From positions 37,227 to 101,226 of the forward strand of contig JACKAT010000017.1 in NCBI GenBank assembly GCA_020634935.1: a stretch of 64,000 bases of DNA, written 5' to 3'. Position numbers and translations under genes: made by a program. This DNA is from Anaerolineales bacterium (GTDB lineage Bacteria; Chloroflexota; Anaerolineae; 4572-78; J111). Position 1 is the stretch's first letter. Each line of letters opens with the position of its first letter. The notes below the pieces were generated by a model that was not told the DNA's origin, did no database searches, and saw nothing but the letters and a program-made list of their open reading frames with translations. Below, in pieces: positions 24,697 to 34,142 of this stretch.

Positions 24697-25311
24697 ATGA
24701 CAATGTATGATGATGAACCAACGATGATGGGGTCCGGCCGTCCCTCGGCTATGTTGGTGATTCGCCAAGGCCCGCAAGCGGGTATGAGTTTTCCCTTAAC
24801 TAGCCAGCAGGCCGTTATTGGCCGGGAAGAAGGTTTGGAAATTGTGCTGCAAGACCCAGAGGCGTCTCGCAGGCACTCGCGGGTATATTGGCAGGCCGGT
24901 CGATACATTATCGAAGATATGGGCAGCACTAACGGTACGTTTGTTAACGGCATCCAAATTACCGGCCCGCAATTTCTCAATGCCGGTGATAGTATCGGAG
25001 TGGGGCAAACAGCACTGGTATTTCAGGTATCAAGTGCAGGGCAATTGGGTGGGCCGCCCCAATACCAGGCTGCGCCGCCGCCGGTGACCCCCGCCAGTAC
25101 TCCCGTATCAGCCGGTAGTGAAAATAAATGGACCCAATACGCGCTTTATGGCTGCGGTTGCCTGCTGCTGGTGACCATCTGCGTCTTGTTAGCCATCGCT
25201 TTCTTAATTATTCTTTACCCTGATACGCTAGAAGGGCTAACTCAGGTAACTTTTGACGCTTTGATTTTAGCGCAGGCTCATTTAAGTGACATTTATCCTA
25301 AAATAATGTAA
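24697..25311 (+). CDS. Membrane-anchored FHA protein
   Basis: The 204-residue product has an FHA domain at about 14-105, with GREEGLEIVLQDPEASRRHSR and MGSTNGTFVNG, followed by a Pro-rich linker and one membrane helix near 148-172 (GCGCLLLVTICVLLAIAFLII). About 30 residues follow the helix. It has no signal peptide, so the FHA domain faces the cytoplasm and would bind phosphothreonine peptides. It is a reduced form of the 646-residue FHA protein just upstream, without the outside domains. The ATG follows CAGGAGG at a good distance. It is convergent with the histidine kinase gene. Confidence 0.85.
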   Translation: MTMYDDEPTMMGSGRPSAMLVIRQGPQAGMSFPLTSQQAVIGREEGLEIVLQDPEASRRHSRVYWQAGRYIIEDMGSTNGTFVNGIQITGPQFLNAGDSIGVGQTALVFQVSSAGQLGGPPQYQAAPPPVTPASTPVSAGSENKWTQYALYGCGCLLLVTICVLLAIAFLIILYPDTLEGLTQVTFDALILAQAHLSDIYPKIM

Positions 25312-25323
25312 GCTGCGCCGGCT

Positions 25324-25463
25324 GAATGGCCCTTGCGGCCATTGTAGCCTGGAATTGACCCGCCAAGCCAAGCGCTTGGCCAAATAAAATCCCAGGCGCG
25401 AGAGATGTCCTTTCTAACCGATCCTTTATCTTGGTCAGGCCAGTGATGGAGGATCGGTTTTCT
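25324..25463. terminator. Nested hairpins between convergent genes, likely bidirectional terminator
   Basis: AACCGATCC (25416-25424) pairs with GGATCGGTT (25451-25459), followed by TTTTC on the plus strand. Upstream are AATGGCC/GGCCATT (25325-25343) and a 14-base palindrome GCCAAGCGCTTGGC (25367-25380) enclosed by GCCTGG/CCAGGC. Confidence 0.6.
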
Positions 25464-25464
25464 G

Positions 25465-27429
25465 TTACAAATCGCGGGGATTATCGAGCGGCAACATCAC
25501 TTCAAAAGTGGTAGCAACGTTAGGCACACTTGAGACTTTAATCTGGCCGTTGTGCCGTTCAACGATGGCGTGAGCCGAGTATAATCCTAAGCCCAGGGCT
25601 TTGCCCACGGGTTTGGTGGTAAAAAACGGGCGAAATAGCTGATCCAAATCCTTCTCGGCGATACCAGGCCCGTTATCGGTGATGACTACTTTTACCTCTC
25701 GCTCCGAAACCAACCGGGTCGATATTGTAATCTGAGGCTGGCGGGGCAGGTTGCTCATCGCGTCGCGGGCATTGAGCAGCAGATTGATCCAAACCAACTT
25801 TAGGTGGCTGACACTGGCCGACAACATCGGTTTGGCCTGGTAATCATTGATAATTTTGATATTAGATTTTTTGAGCGAACGAACCACCAACGCCAACGCC
25901 CCCTCGATAGTTTCGACCAGATCTGTCAACACGAAGAAATACCGTTCCTGGTTAGAAAATTCTAACAGGTTGGTAATGATATTTTGAATGCGTTCACCGG
26001 CTCTAAGGATACCGGTCGCCATCTCGTACGTCTCTGTATCGGGGGCGTTATCGAGTAAAATGAGCTGGCTGTTGGTCATCGTTACGGTTAAGGGGTTGTT
26101 GATCTGATGGGCAACACTCCCGGCCAGTTGACCAACCGCGGCTAAATTGGCCGATCGAAACAGCGAGGCCTGCCAGCGGCGCCGCTCGGAGACATCTTGG
26201 GCAAAGACAACCACCTGCTCACTTTGAGCTAGCCGGTTGCGGATGGGATAGATATGGAATTCGCGATCTTTAAGATATAAATTGCTTTCATCTTTGGGCG
26301 AGGTCCAGGTGGTTTCCTGGCCGCTGCGCAGCGCTTCTTTAATTTGGGCGATTAACTCCGGCGCATCGTTAGGACCATCGAGCAGCAAATAACTCCTGCC
26401 GACCAACTCTTCCGGCTTACCGCCCTGCCGTTCGGCTTCGATTCGATTCAGGGTGCTGATCGACAAATCTTGATCCAAAATGTACAAACCGTCACTGATG
26501 CCATCGAAGATAACTTGGAGAGTGTTGTGACTGTGCAGGATTTTTTCGCGGCTCTGAGCCAGGTCGATATAAGCGGACGAGAGATCCTGAAACAAATAGG
26601 CATTTTCAATGGCGATAGCGGCCTGGCTACAAAAGATGGTCAACCACTGTTTGAGTTGATTGGAAAAACCGGCCTCTCGCCGGCTAATCAAGGCCAAAAC
26701 ACCGATAAGCTTCTCTCGCGAGATAATCGGGTTGACTTGGACCGATGTTGTCACCGGATTGGACTCGGCCAGCTCATAAGTGAGTCGCTGCGAAATAACC
26801 AACTGGGTCAGCGCTGCCTGTTGAACGAGGTTAAAGATCAGCTCGTTATCAATTAATTGTTCATCAGCGGGCAGCGCGTCGGTCTGGCTTTCAGTTAGCT
26901 GGCCGCGTTTGTCGGCTAGATAGATTTGGGCCACTTCGGCCTGAGTCATCTGGCGAGCTTTGGCCAAAATGACTCGTTGAGCCGCTGCAAGTTCCAGGGT
27001 TTGGATCATCTCCTGAGTGGCTTCGTTGAGGAGCAGGAGTCCGGTTGGAACATCATCAAGAAAGCCGGGAACTTTCTGCTTGAACTGCCGTTCCTCTAAA
27101 AGGCGTTTGATCTTGAGTGTCACTTCCTGAGGATCAAGAGGAAGTAAAAGATAATCATGGACGCCCAGGTACAGTTGTTCAATGGCCTGATGGCGTTCTT
27201 CAGGAGAGGTTAGGAGAATGATGATGGTTTCCGGGGAACCGGCGTGCAGTTCGACCAATAAATCCGCACTCGAGCGGCCAATATCGAGCAAGACGAGCGA
27301 ATATAGGTGTGGCTGCAACCGGGCTATAAGTGGCTCAGTTTCCGGTAAAAGCTCAAACTCAAAGGGTAGAGTGGTCAGAATTTTTTGTAGTTCTGAAGCA
27401 TTTTGGGAAGCAACGGCGATTTTATTCAT
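25465..27429 (-). CDS. Soluble sensor histidine kinase (pseudo-receiver, GAF, PAS, HisKA, HATPase)
   Basis: The 654-residue product has no membrane segment, so it senses inside the cell. Residues 1-115 fold like a receiver but lack the N-terminal acidic pair and the conserved lysine. They are followed by a GAF domain (about 130-290), a PAS domain (about 295-415, YILDQDLSISTLNRIEAE), HisKA with the phosphorylated histidine in SVAHQINNPL (about 443), and an HATPase domain with NLLLNARDAM and DNGPGI (about 540-650). No cognate response regulator is adjacent on this strand. The divergent small winged-helix gene at 27536 shares its upstream region. The signal is unknown. Ending close to the FHA genes is convergent and need not imply a link. 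Confidence 0.88.
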   Translation of the reverse strand: MNKIAVASQNASELQKILTTLPFEFELLPETEPLIARLQPHLYSLVLLDIGRSSADLLVELHAGSPETIIILLTSPEERHQAIEQLYLGVHDYLLLPLDPQEVTLKIKRLLEERQFKQKVPGFLDDVPTGLLLLNEATQEMIQTLELAAAQRVILAKARQMTQAEVAQIYLADKRGQLTESQTDALPADEQLIDNELIFNLVQQAALTQLVISQRLTYELAESNPVTTSVQVNPIISREKLIGVLALISRREAGFSNQLKQWLTIFCSQAAIAIENAYLFQDLSSAYIDLAQSREKILHSHNTLQVIFDGISDGLYILDQDLSISTLNRIEAERQGGKPEELVGRSYLLLDGPNDAPELIAQIKEALRSGQETTWTSPKDESNLYLKDREFHIYPIRNRLAQSEQVVVFAQDVSERRRWQASLFRSANLAAVGQLAGSVAHQINNPLTVTMTNSQLILLDNAPDTETYEMATGILRAGERIQNIITNLLEFSNQERYFFVLTDLVETIEGALALVVRSLKKSNIKIINDYQAKPMLSASVSHLKLVWINLLLNARDAMSNLPRQPQITISTRLVSEREVKVVITDNGPGIAEKDLDQLFRPFFTTKPVGKALGLGLYSAHAIVERHNGQIKVSSVPNVATTFEVMLPLDNPRDL

Positions 27430-27535
27430 GAACCTAGACTTTATTACTATAGAAAGTTAGAGTGAACTGCTCTAAGATATCATGACCAGTCTGGTGTTAA
27501 TGTGTTTGATATTACCACAAAACGGAGCAATTCAA

Positions 27536-27886
27536 ATGTTACCCTCGCTGCCGGTACTCAATAAAGAAGTGGATGTGGATTTTCTGGTTTTTGTTGAAAG
27601 ATACGCCACTGATTTACTCAAGTGGGATATTCTAACCTTTTTTGGCAAAAATCCCAATACTCGCGCCTCCATCTCAAAAATTGCTAAATATATGGGGCGC
27701 AGCACAGCCTCGATCCGCCCTGATTTGGGTGATTTAACCTTATTGGGTATTTTAGAACAGTCACCATCAGATGATCGGGATGAGGTTTCGTTTCAGTTGA
27801 CCCAATCGCCTCGATTTAGACGATTGACTATCAAATTTGCGGAAAGTCAAGGGGCCAGCCAACCTCTTGGTGAGATTAGCTATTAA
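27536..27886 (+). CDS. Small winged-helix DNA-binding protein
   Basis: The product is about 116 residues from the ATG at 27536, which follows GGAG by eight bases. A longer frame from 27482 lacks a ribosome site. Residues about 20-90 have the order of a winged helix: DLLKWDILTFFGKNP, SISKIAKYMGRSTASIRPDLGDLTLLGILE, then a wing-like DEVSFQLTQSPRFRRL. This is the arrangement seen in MarR/ArsR-like regulators. No metal site or effector domain is visible. It is divergent from the histidine kinase gene and precedes the MBL-fold gene by 180 bases of AT-rich sequence. It may be a local regulator. Targets are unknown. Confidence 0.65.
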   Translation: MLPSLPVLNKEVDVDFLVFVERYATDLLKWDILTFFGKNPNTRASISKIAKYMGRSTASIRPDLGDLTLLGILEQSPSDDRDEVSFQLTQSPRFRRLTIKFAESQGASQPLGEISY

Positions 27887-28065
27887 ACAAATCGGTCTGA
27901 CGAAGCAGAGGTTGGCCCTAAACTGATTTAGCCACGCAAGCATAATTAAGTACCCGTCACTTAATAATTCGTGAATTTTGAATTTATGTATACTTCCAAA
28001 TCTGTCCGAATCATGGTAAAATTAAATAGTATTAAATTGTGTTCAAAGGATAATGCGTAAAATTT

Positions 28066-28701
28066 ATGGAAATAACTTGGTACGGACACGCCTGTTTTCG
28101 CATAAAAGATCGGACATCGACGGTATTAACCGATCCTTATGATAAATCGTTAGGCCTCTCCCTAAACCGGCCGCGCACAGATATCGTGACCATTAGCCAT
28201 GACCATCCCCACCATAGTGCGCTTCAGTCAGTCAAACCCGATTTCAAAGTTATCGATGGCCCCGGTGAATACGAAATTGGCGGCACTTTTGTCACCGGAG
28301 TTCAACTATATCCCGCCAATAACACCAATGCTGTCGCCAAAAATAATGTGTATGTTATCTATATGGAAAATTTGGCCGTTTGCCATTTGGGTGATATTAG
28401 CCACATTCCCTCCCAGAGCCAGGTAGAAGGATTGGGCAGTATCGATATCCTGATGGTGCCAGTTGGGGGCCATAATGCCCTCAATGCGGCTCAAGCAGCC
28501 GAAGTCATTAGCTTGATCGAACCCTACATCGTTATCCCCATGCATTACAGCCTGCCTCAACTAACGATCACGCTGGATCCGGTCGGTAAGTTTCTAAAAG
28601 AGATGGGCATTGCTAAGTTAGACCCTGAAGGTAGCCTAAAGGTCACCAAAAGCAGCCTTCCTGAAGAGACTCAGATTGTGGTGTTAGAGCCAAAATTTTA
28701 G
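28066..28701 (+). CDS. MBL-fold metal-dependent hydrolase (UlaG-like)
   Basis: The 211-residue product belongs to the short metallo-beta-lactamase-fold group related to UlaG (PF13483 type). It begins ITWYGHACFRIKD, has TISHDHPHHS at about 44-53 in place of the HxHxDH motif, LAVCHLGDISH near 104-114 and PMHYSLP near 165. The histidine-rich loop SHDHPHH retains metal ligands but the spacing differs from HxHxDH. Substrates for the group are mostly unknown. It is 12 bases upstream of the TPR gene, so the two are cotranscribed. AGGATAA precedes the ATG at a rather long distance. Confidence 0.8.
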   Translation: MEITWYGHACFRIKDRTSTVLTDPYDKSLGLSLNRPRTDIVTISHDHPHHSALQSVKPDFKVIDGPGEYEIGGTFVTGVQLYPANNTNAVAKNNVYVIYMENLAVCHLGDISHIPSQSQVEGLGSIDILMVPVGGHNALNAAQAAEVISLIEPYIVIPMHYSLPQLTITLDPVGKFLKEMGIAKLDPEGSLKVTKSSLPEETQIVVLEPKF

Positions 28702-28713
28702 GCAGCCTCCAAC

Positions 28714-29490
28714 ATGGATAACGAAAATCTTGGCAGCGATGAACTGACAATCGAGCCGTCGCTGAGTGAAGATAAACAAAATGCGACGCTGGCCCCTATC
28801 CCTTCAGCCGGCAGTCCAAACCTGCTGTGGCGCGTCGGAGCAGGGGTTCTGGCGGTGGTCGTAATAGGGGTACTCCTTTTCCCCCTCTTTAACCGCCAAG
28901 CCGATCCCCCACCCTCTGATCCAGCGCCAACATCCGCTCAATCAACGGGTAATACATCACCTATCGAAACACCTCTACCAGCGGCCAATAATACCGCCGA
29001 GGATCAATTTAGGCTTGGTAATGAATACTATGAGGCCGGCCAGCTAGAAGAGGCGGCTGAAGCTTATCAAAAAGCGATCAAGCTAAACCCTGAATATCAA
29101 GGGGCTTACGCCAACTTAGGCGTAACCTACTACCAACTCCAAAAGTTCGATCTGGCGGCTTCGCAGTATGAAAAAGCATTGGAATTAAATCCGGCAGACG
29201 GTGAAGTCGCCTATAATTTGGGGGCGCTGTATTTGCAGCAAGCGTTGACAATGAATGCTTCACCGGACCCTGATCTGCTCAACAAGTCGGTAGCTCAGCT
29301 ACAGCAAGCCCTGGAAATTTCCCCGGAACTGGCCGAACCCCATTTTACTTTGGGGGTAGCCTACTTTTTCCTGGGAGATAAAGAGAAAGCCACCGACGCT
29401 TTTGAGACTTATCTTTCAATGTCAGGCGGCAAGGATCCTCTGGCCAAACAGGAAGCTGAGCGCTATCTCCAAGAGCTAGGTCATCAATAA
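28714..29490 (+). CDS. Membrane-anchored TPR protein
   Basis: The 258-residue product has a short cytoplasmic N-terminus, one membrane helix at about 38-60 (VGAGVLAVVVIGVLLFPLF), a Pro/Thr/Ser linker and then four or so tetratricopeptide repeats (about 92-250). These include AEDQFRLGNEYYEAGQLEEAAEAY, AYANLGVTYYQLQKFDLAASQYEKAL and PHFTLGVAYFFLGDKEKATDAFE. The repeats lie outside the membrane and would act as a protein-binding scaffold. It follows the MBL-fold gene in one operon. No enzymatic domain is present. The partner is not evident. Confidence 0.85.
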   Translation: MDNENLGSDELTIEPSLSEDKQNATLAPIPSAGSPNLLWRVGAGVLAVVVIGVLLFPLFNRQADPPPSDPAPTSAQSTGNTSPIETPLPAANNTAEDQFRLGNEYYEAGQLEEAAEAYQKAIKLNPEYQGAYANLGVTYYQLQKFDLAASQYEKALELNPADGEVAYNLGALYLQQALTMNASPDPDLLNKSVAQLQQALEISPELAEPHFTLGVAYFFLGDKEKATDAFETYLSMSGGKDPLAKQEAERYLQELGHQ

Positions 29491-29834
29491 TGCCCCTCAT
29501 CTATACTCTCCATGTGACTAAAGTCACCTAAAACATGTGACTTTCGGGAAAGAGTCATAAGTACCTTTTTACCTAAATTTTACGGACTTTCTTCCCTTCC
29601 AACTGCCTCCCTTTTGGTGTATCCTCGTTACTAGGAGGTTAATAACTTTTTGACCGGTAACAGTGGCGGCTGAGGGCAATTGCCCCTCAGAGAGTCATGA
29701 TATTTTTTATGTTGACTAATTTATCACAAGTTTAATAACTGACTCTCAAATTCTATTTATCCTCAATTAAGCTCCGGTTATCCATTATTAACCCCAATCT
29801 CTATTTCTCTTCATAACACCAGGAGTTCTTATTC
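29491..29834. other. Intergenic region with palindromes
   Basis: This 344-base gap has no supportable gene. It contains GTGACT-AA-AGTCAC (29514-29527), followed 23 bases later by another ATGTGACT, recalling the GTGAC/GTCAC dyads at 6237-6297. A CTGAGGGC...GCCCCTCAG hairpin lies near 29672-29692. The ribosome site AGGAG precedes the ATG at 29835. Confidence 0.55.
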
Positions 29835-32800
29835 ATGAACAAGATACTGCGAGTGCTTATTACCATTTTTGCCGGATTATTGGCCCTCATCTTATCGCTT
29901 AGTTTGTTGACGGTTATGACCGCCTCAGCCAATAATACAGTAAATAATATTGACACAGTCGAATTACCGCCGATGGCTCCTCTCAAAGCCGCAGGCGGCG
30001 CTGATAATTTCGGCTACACTTATCAAGACGAAAATGAAACCTTTGGCCCTACTGATGTATTTACCGATATTTCAGGAACAAGCGGGGTCGTCTCCCATAC
30101 CTTAGGAGGGGATGTTACTACAGACGTTACGATTCCCTTTCTGTTTCAATTTTATGGGGCCATCACAGATACGATTCGCATTGGTAACAATGGGGCTCTA
30201 CTGGTAGGACCGCCCATATCAGGTGGAAATATCAAGGATAACGCCTGCAATCTGGACGCCTATCCCTATAACATCATTGCCCCCTGGTGGGATGATTGGG
30301 GCAACGGTACAATTTATTTGAATACATTCGGCACCGCCCCGAACCGATATGTGATTGTTCAATGGGATAGCATGCTGCACGAAGACTCACTGATCTTTGG
30401 GGCGACAACCCCCGTAACCTTCCAAGCTGTTTTATATGAAAGTTCTAATGCCATCCAATTTAGATATGAAAATACCGATACGGGTTCAGCTGCTGTTAGT
30501 GATGGGAACAATGGTACGATTGGCATTAAAGGCTATTTTTCAACGGGCATTCTGCAATATAGTACCTGTAATGGCGGCGATCCGATAGCCGGCGGGCCTA
30601 CCATCCGTTTCTCGCAAAACTCTATCACCATTGTCAAAAATACATTGCCGACTGGCGATCCCCAGAACTTTAATTTTAGCACGACCAGCATCACTGGGAC
30701 GACCACTTTTAGTTTAACTGACGGTCTAAGCCAAACATTTTACCTCCAGACTGGCAGCTACACGGTGGCCGAAACCTTGCCGACTGACTGGGATATAACG
30801 AATCTAAGCTGTGTGGGGGGCGCCAATACCAGTACAAGCGGCGTCACGGCAACGATCACACTGGGTGTAGGTGAAGCGGTGGTTTGTACTTATGAAAATA
30901 CCAAGCGGGGGTCGATCACCGTTCAAAAAAATGCCACGCCTGACAGTACGCAACCATTCACCTTTACGGGAACCCTCAGCCCTTCATTTATTCTTGATGA
31001 TGACGGTACACCTGGCAATCCCTATTCCAATACGATCACCTTCCCCAGCCTTCAACCGGGTACGTATACCGCCACCGAAACGTCTGTCGCCGGCTGGAGT
31101 CTTACCGGCATTAACTGTACCGGCGGAGATTTCACTCAACCGGGCGGCGGCAGTGCGCGTATTGAACTTGATCCAGGTGAGGACATTAATTGTACTTTTA
31201 GCAACACTCAATTGGGGACGTTGATAATTCAAAAAATAACCGATCCGCCGGCTATAACCACTTCGTTTGCTTACACAGCTAGCGCCGGCCTATCGCCAAC
31301 CACGTTTAATTTAACTGGTGGCTACAGTCAAACCTTCAGTAATATATCACCTGGCAGCTATGCTATCACCGAGACCGTTCCTTCTGGGTGGACGATGAGT
31401 TCGTCTTGTGATGATAGTAGCCCTGTCAACAACATATCGATTGCCGCCGGCGAAACCGTTACCTGCGTTTTTACCAACACCGCCGATCCCGGTACCGTCA
31501 CCGTCCAAAAGGTTACTGTCCCGGCAGCCAGTCCTGAGGTGTTCACCTTTACCACTAATCTGTCCACATCCACTAACTTTACCCTCTCGGATGGCGGCAG
31601 CCAAGTTTATAATAAGGTCACCGTGGGCACTTACAGCATCTCAGAAACAGTTCCCACCGGCTGGACGTTAACCTCCAATTGCAGCGACGGCAGCCCGATC
31701 AACGCGGTTGACGTGGGGCCGGGCGAAAATATCACCTGCGTCTTTACCAATACCTCCAATCTAGGTACCATTACTGTCCAAAAAGTCACCACACCGTCCA
31801 CCAGCCTGGCATTCACCTTTACCACCAGCCTATCCCCATCCAACTTTACGCTCTCGAATGGCCAAAGCCAAACATTCACCAATGTCACTTCCGGCAGCAG
31901 CTACACCGTAGCCGAAACCACACCAGCCGGTTGGGATCTCACTTCAACCTGCAGCGACGGCAGCCCGATCACCAATATCGCTGTCGCCCCCGGCGAAGAT
32001 ATCACCTGTACCTTCACCAACACCCAGCGCGGCGCGATTATCGTTGACAAAGTAACCGTGCCATCAAGTAACACCACCTCATTCAATTTTGCCTTGACCG
32101 GCGGGCCGGACACGATTAACCAGACATTTGCTTTATCACACACAACCACGCCTTACAACAGTGGGAGCATCAAACCCGGCAGCTACAGTTTGTCTGAAAC
32201 GCCTGTGTCCGGGTGGACAACCGTCGCCGCCTGCGACAACGGCGACAATCCTAAAACAGGCAATATCACCGTCGATGCCGGTGAAACCGTAACGTGTGTC
32301 TATACGAATACAAAGCTTTCCACACTCATTGTGCGAAAAGTCACTAATCCCTCCCCCGATCCGACCACAACCTCGTTTAACTTCACCGCCGGCGGTGGTC
32401 TGACGCCGCCTACTTTCTCGTTGGCAAATGGAGGCGTTCAAACATTTACCAACCTCATCTCAGGTACATATTCGCTATCGGAGACGGTCCCTTCCGGCTG
32501 GTCACTCACCACGGCTTGTGATAACAGCGACCCGATCAGCGCCATCGGGATTGGGTTTGGGGAGACTGTCACCTGCGTTTTTACCAACACCGCCACGCCC
32601 GGCTCAATTACGATTATCAAGGATGCGGTGCCTGATAATACCCAGAATTTCAGCTTTATTGGCAATCCATCAATTGGGGCGTTTACCCTGGACGATGGGG
32701 CCGATGCTGATGCTTACTCAAACGTTCTCACGTTTTCTAATCTGGCCATCGGGGCGTACACCATCGGTGAGTTAGCTACATCGGGTTGGACCTTAAACAA

Positions 32801-34064
32801 TATCACCTGCGCCGATCCTACCAGCGACACCAGCACCAATCCCAATCAAGGCCAGGCGAACATCGTGCTCAACTCCGGCGAAAATGTCACCTGTACCTTT
32901 ACCAATACGGCCAACGCCTCTCTTGGCTCAATCACCATTAAGAAAAATGCGGTGCCTGATAACAGCCAGTCGTTTGCCTTCACTGGAAGCTTGGGTAACT
33001 TTACCTTAATCGATAACGGCAATCCTTTCAGCAGCACTCTAACTCGGCTTAATCTCAGCCCCGGCAGCTACAGTGTCACTGAAGGGGCGGTATCGGGTTG
33101 GAATCTGACCGGCCTGAGCTGTACCGATCCTGACAGCGGCTCATCGACCGCCGGGTCAACCGCCACCATCGACCTTGACTCAGGTGAGAGCATTACCTGT
33201 GTCTTTACCAACACCTCCACGGCCAGTTCAATCACCATTATCAAAGATGCCACCCCCGATGACGCTCAAGCGTTCAGTTTTACGGGCGATCTGGGCAATT
33301 TCTCCCTGGTCGATAACGGTAATACGCTCAGCAGCACGTTCACTTCGTTCGTATCGCCGGGAACTTACGCGGTAACCGAAGCAGCCACCTCCGGCTGGAA
33401 TTTATCGAGCCTCAACTGCACCGATCCCGACAGCGGCACCACCACCGCCGGCTCAACCGCTACTATCGACCTCGACACGGGTGAAAATGTGACCTGTACC
33501 TTTAATAACAGTCAGTCTACCCCCGGCACCGTGTTCCTACCGATGATCATCAAAGATTATGCGCCGCCGCCTTGCACCGATATCGACCTGGAAGTGACCG
33601 GACTGTCAATCAATGCGAGCGTGGTGACAGTGGTGGTGGAAAATACCGGCGCCTGCCCGACCGACAGCGGCTTCTGGGTTGATCTGTATGCCAACCCGCA
33701 GACCGAACCGGGTACGCTAGTGGGGGTTACGAATGATCGACGCTGGGATAGCTCACTGGTCAACGCTACCCACGGCATGGGCTGGGAAGTACCCGTCTTG
33801 GCTGGCGGCGCCTCGATTACACTGACCTCTGACGGGTCGGTCGGCCCCGGTCCTACCGATAAAGTCTGGCCGCCTGCCGCCGGCGCAACCATCCTGGCCT
33901 ACGCCGACAGCTTCGACGCCGATGATCCCAACAACCAGACCTTTGTCGAAATTCCGGAAGCGGATGAGACCAATAACCAATCGCCGGCCACAATTACGTT
34001 TTCCGGGTTGGGTCAAAGCGCCGCCAGCAGTTCGACGCAAGCCCCCCGGCGAGATATAGATTGA
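29835..34064 (+). CDS. Large secreted repeat protein with ten prealbumin-like domains
   Basis: The 1409-residue product has a signal peptide (about 1-32). Residues about 35-265 form an N-terminal beta domain (FGYTYQDENETFGPTDVF, YVIVQWDSML) of unrecognised family. Ten tandem domains of 75-100 residues then run to about 1233, each starting like GSITVQK.A.P and ending GE.VTCTFTNT, with a Y(S/T)(V/I)(S/T)E.(V/A).SGW core. These are SpaA/prealbumin-like folds seen in adhesins and pilins. After FLPMIIKDYAPPP a CARDB-like domain follows (about 1250-1390, IDLEVTGLSINASVVTVVVENTG). FLPMIIK resembles the YLPL(I/V)-type motif common near domain ends in Chloroflexota secreted proteins. A structural or adhesive surface role is inferred. 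Confidence 0.82.
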   Translation: MNKILRVLITIFAGLLALILSLSLLTVMTASANNTVNNIDTVELPPMAPLKAAGGADNFGYTYQDENETFGPTDVFTDISGTSGVVSHTLGGDVTTDVTIPFLFQFYGAITDTIRIGNNGALLVGPPISGGNIKDNACNLDAYPYNIIAPWWDDWGNGTIYLNTFGTAPNRYVIVQWDSMLHEDSLIFGATTPVTFQAVLYESSNAIQFRYENTDTGSAAVSDGNNGTIGIKGYFSTGILQYSTCNGGDPIAGGPTIRFSQNSITIVKNTLPTGDPQNFNFSTTSITGTTTFSLTDGLSQTFYLQTGSYTVAETLPTDWDITNLSCVGGANTSTSGVTATITLGVGEAVVCTYENTKRGSITVQKNATPDSTQPFTFTGTLSPSFILDDDGTPGNPYSNTITFPSLQPGTYTATETSVAGWSLTGINCTGGDFTQPGGGSARIELDPGEDINCTFSNTQLGTLIIQKITDPPAITTSFAYTASAGLSPTTFNLTGGYSQTFSNISPGSYAITETVPSGWTMSSSCDDSSPVNNISIAAGETVTCVFTNTADPGTVTVQKVTVPAASPEVFTFTTNLSTSTNFTLSDGGSQVYNKVTVGTYSISETVPTGWTLTSNCSDGSPINAVDVGPGENITCVFTNTSNLGTITVQKVTTPSTSLAFTFTTSLSPSNFTLSNGQSQTFTNVTSGSSYTVAETTPAGWDLTSTCSDGSPITNIAVAPGEDITCTFTNTQRGAIIVDKVTVPSSNTTSFNFALTGGPDTINQTFALSHTTTPYNSGSIKPGSYSLSETPVSGWTTVAACDNGDNPKTGNITVDAGETVTCVYTNTKLSTLIVRKVTNPSPDPTTTSFNFTAGGGLTPPTFSLANGGVQTFTNLISGTYSLSETVPSGWSLTTACDNSDPISAIGIGFGETVTCVFTNTATPGSITIIKDAVPDNTQNFSFIGNPSIGAFTLDDGADADAYSNVLTFSNLAIGAYTIGELATSGWTLNNITCADPTSDTSTNPNQGQANIVLNSGENVTCTFTNTANASLGSITIKKNAVPDNSQSFAFTGSLGNFTLIDNGNPFSSTLTRLNLSPGSYSVTEGAVSGWNLTGLSCTDPDSGSSTAGSTATIDLDSGESITCVFTNTSTASSITIIKDATPDDAQAFSFTGDLGNFSLVDNGNTLSSTFTSFVSPGTYAVTEAATSGWNLSSLNCTDPDSGTTTAGSTATIDLDTGENVTCTFNNSQSTPGTVFLPMIIKDYAPPPCTDIDLEVTGLSINASVVTVVVENTGACPTDSGFWVDLYANPQTEPGTLVGVTNDRRWDSSLVNATHGMGWEVPVLAGGASITLTSDGSVGPGPTDKVWPPAAGATILAYADSFDADDPNNQTFVEIPEADETNNQSPATITFSGLGQSAASSSTQAPRRDID

Positions 34065-34142
34065 CATAACCCCATTGACGTCTTACCGGGTTTATGATAC
34101 CATTGATTTAACATTCGATTAGCCTTTATAGGTGCGAATAAC

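Noticed and set aside
27482..27535. Longer start for the winged-helix protein
   Set aside because: The upstream ATG lacks a ribosome site; the ATG at 27536 has GGAG at eight bases.
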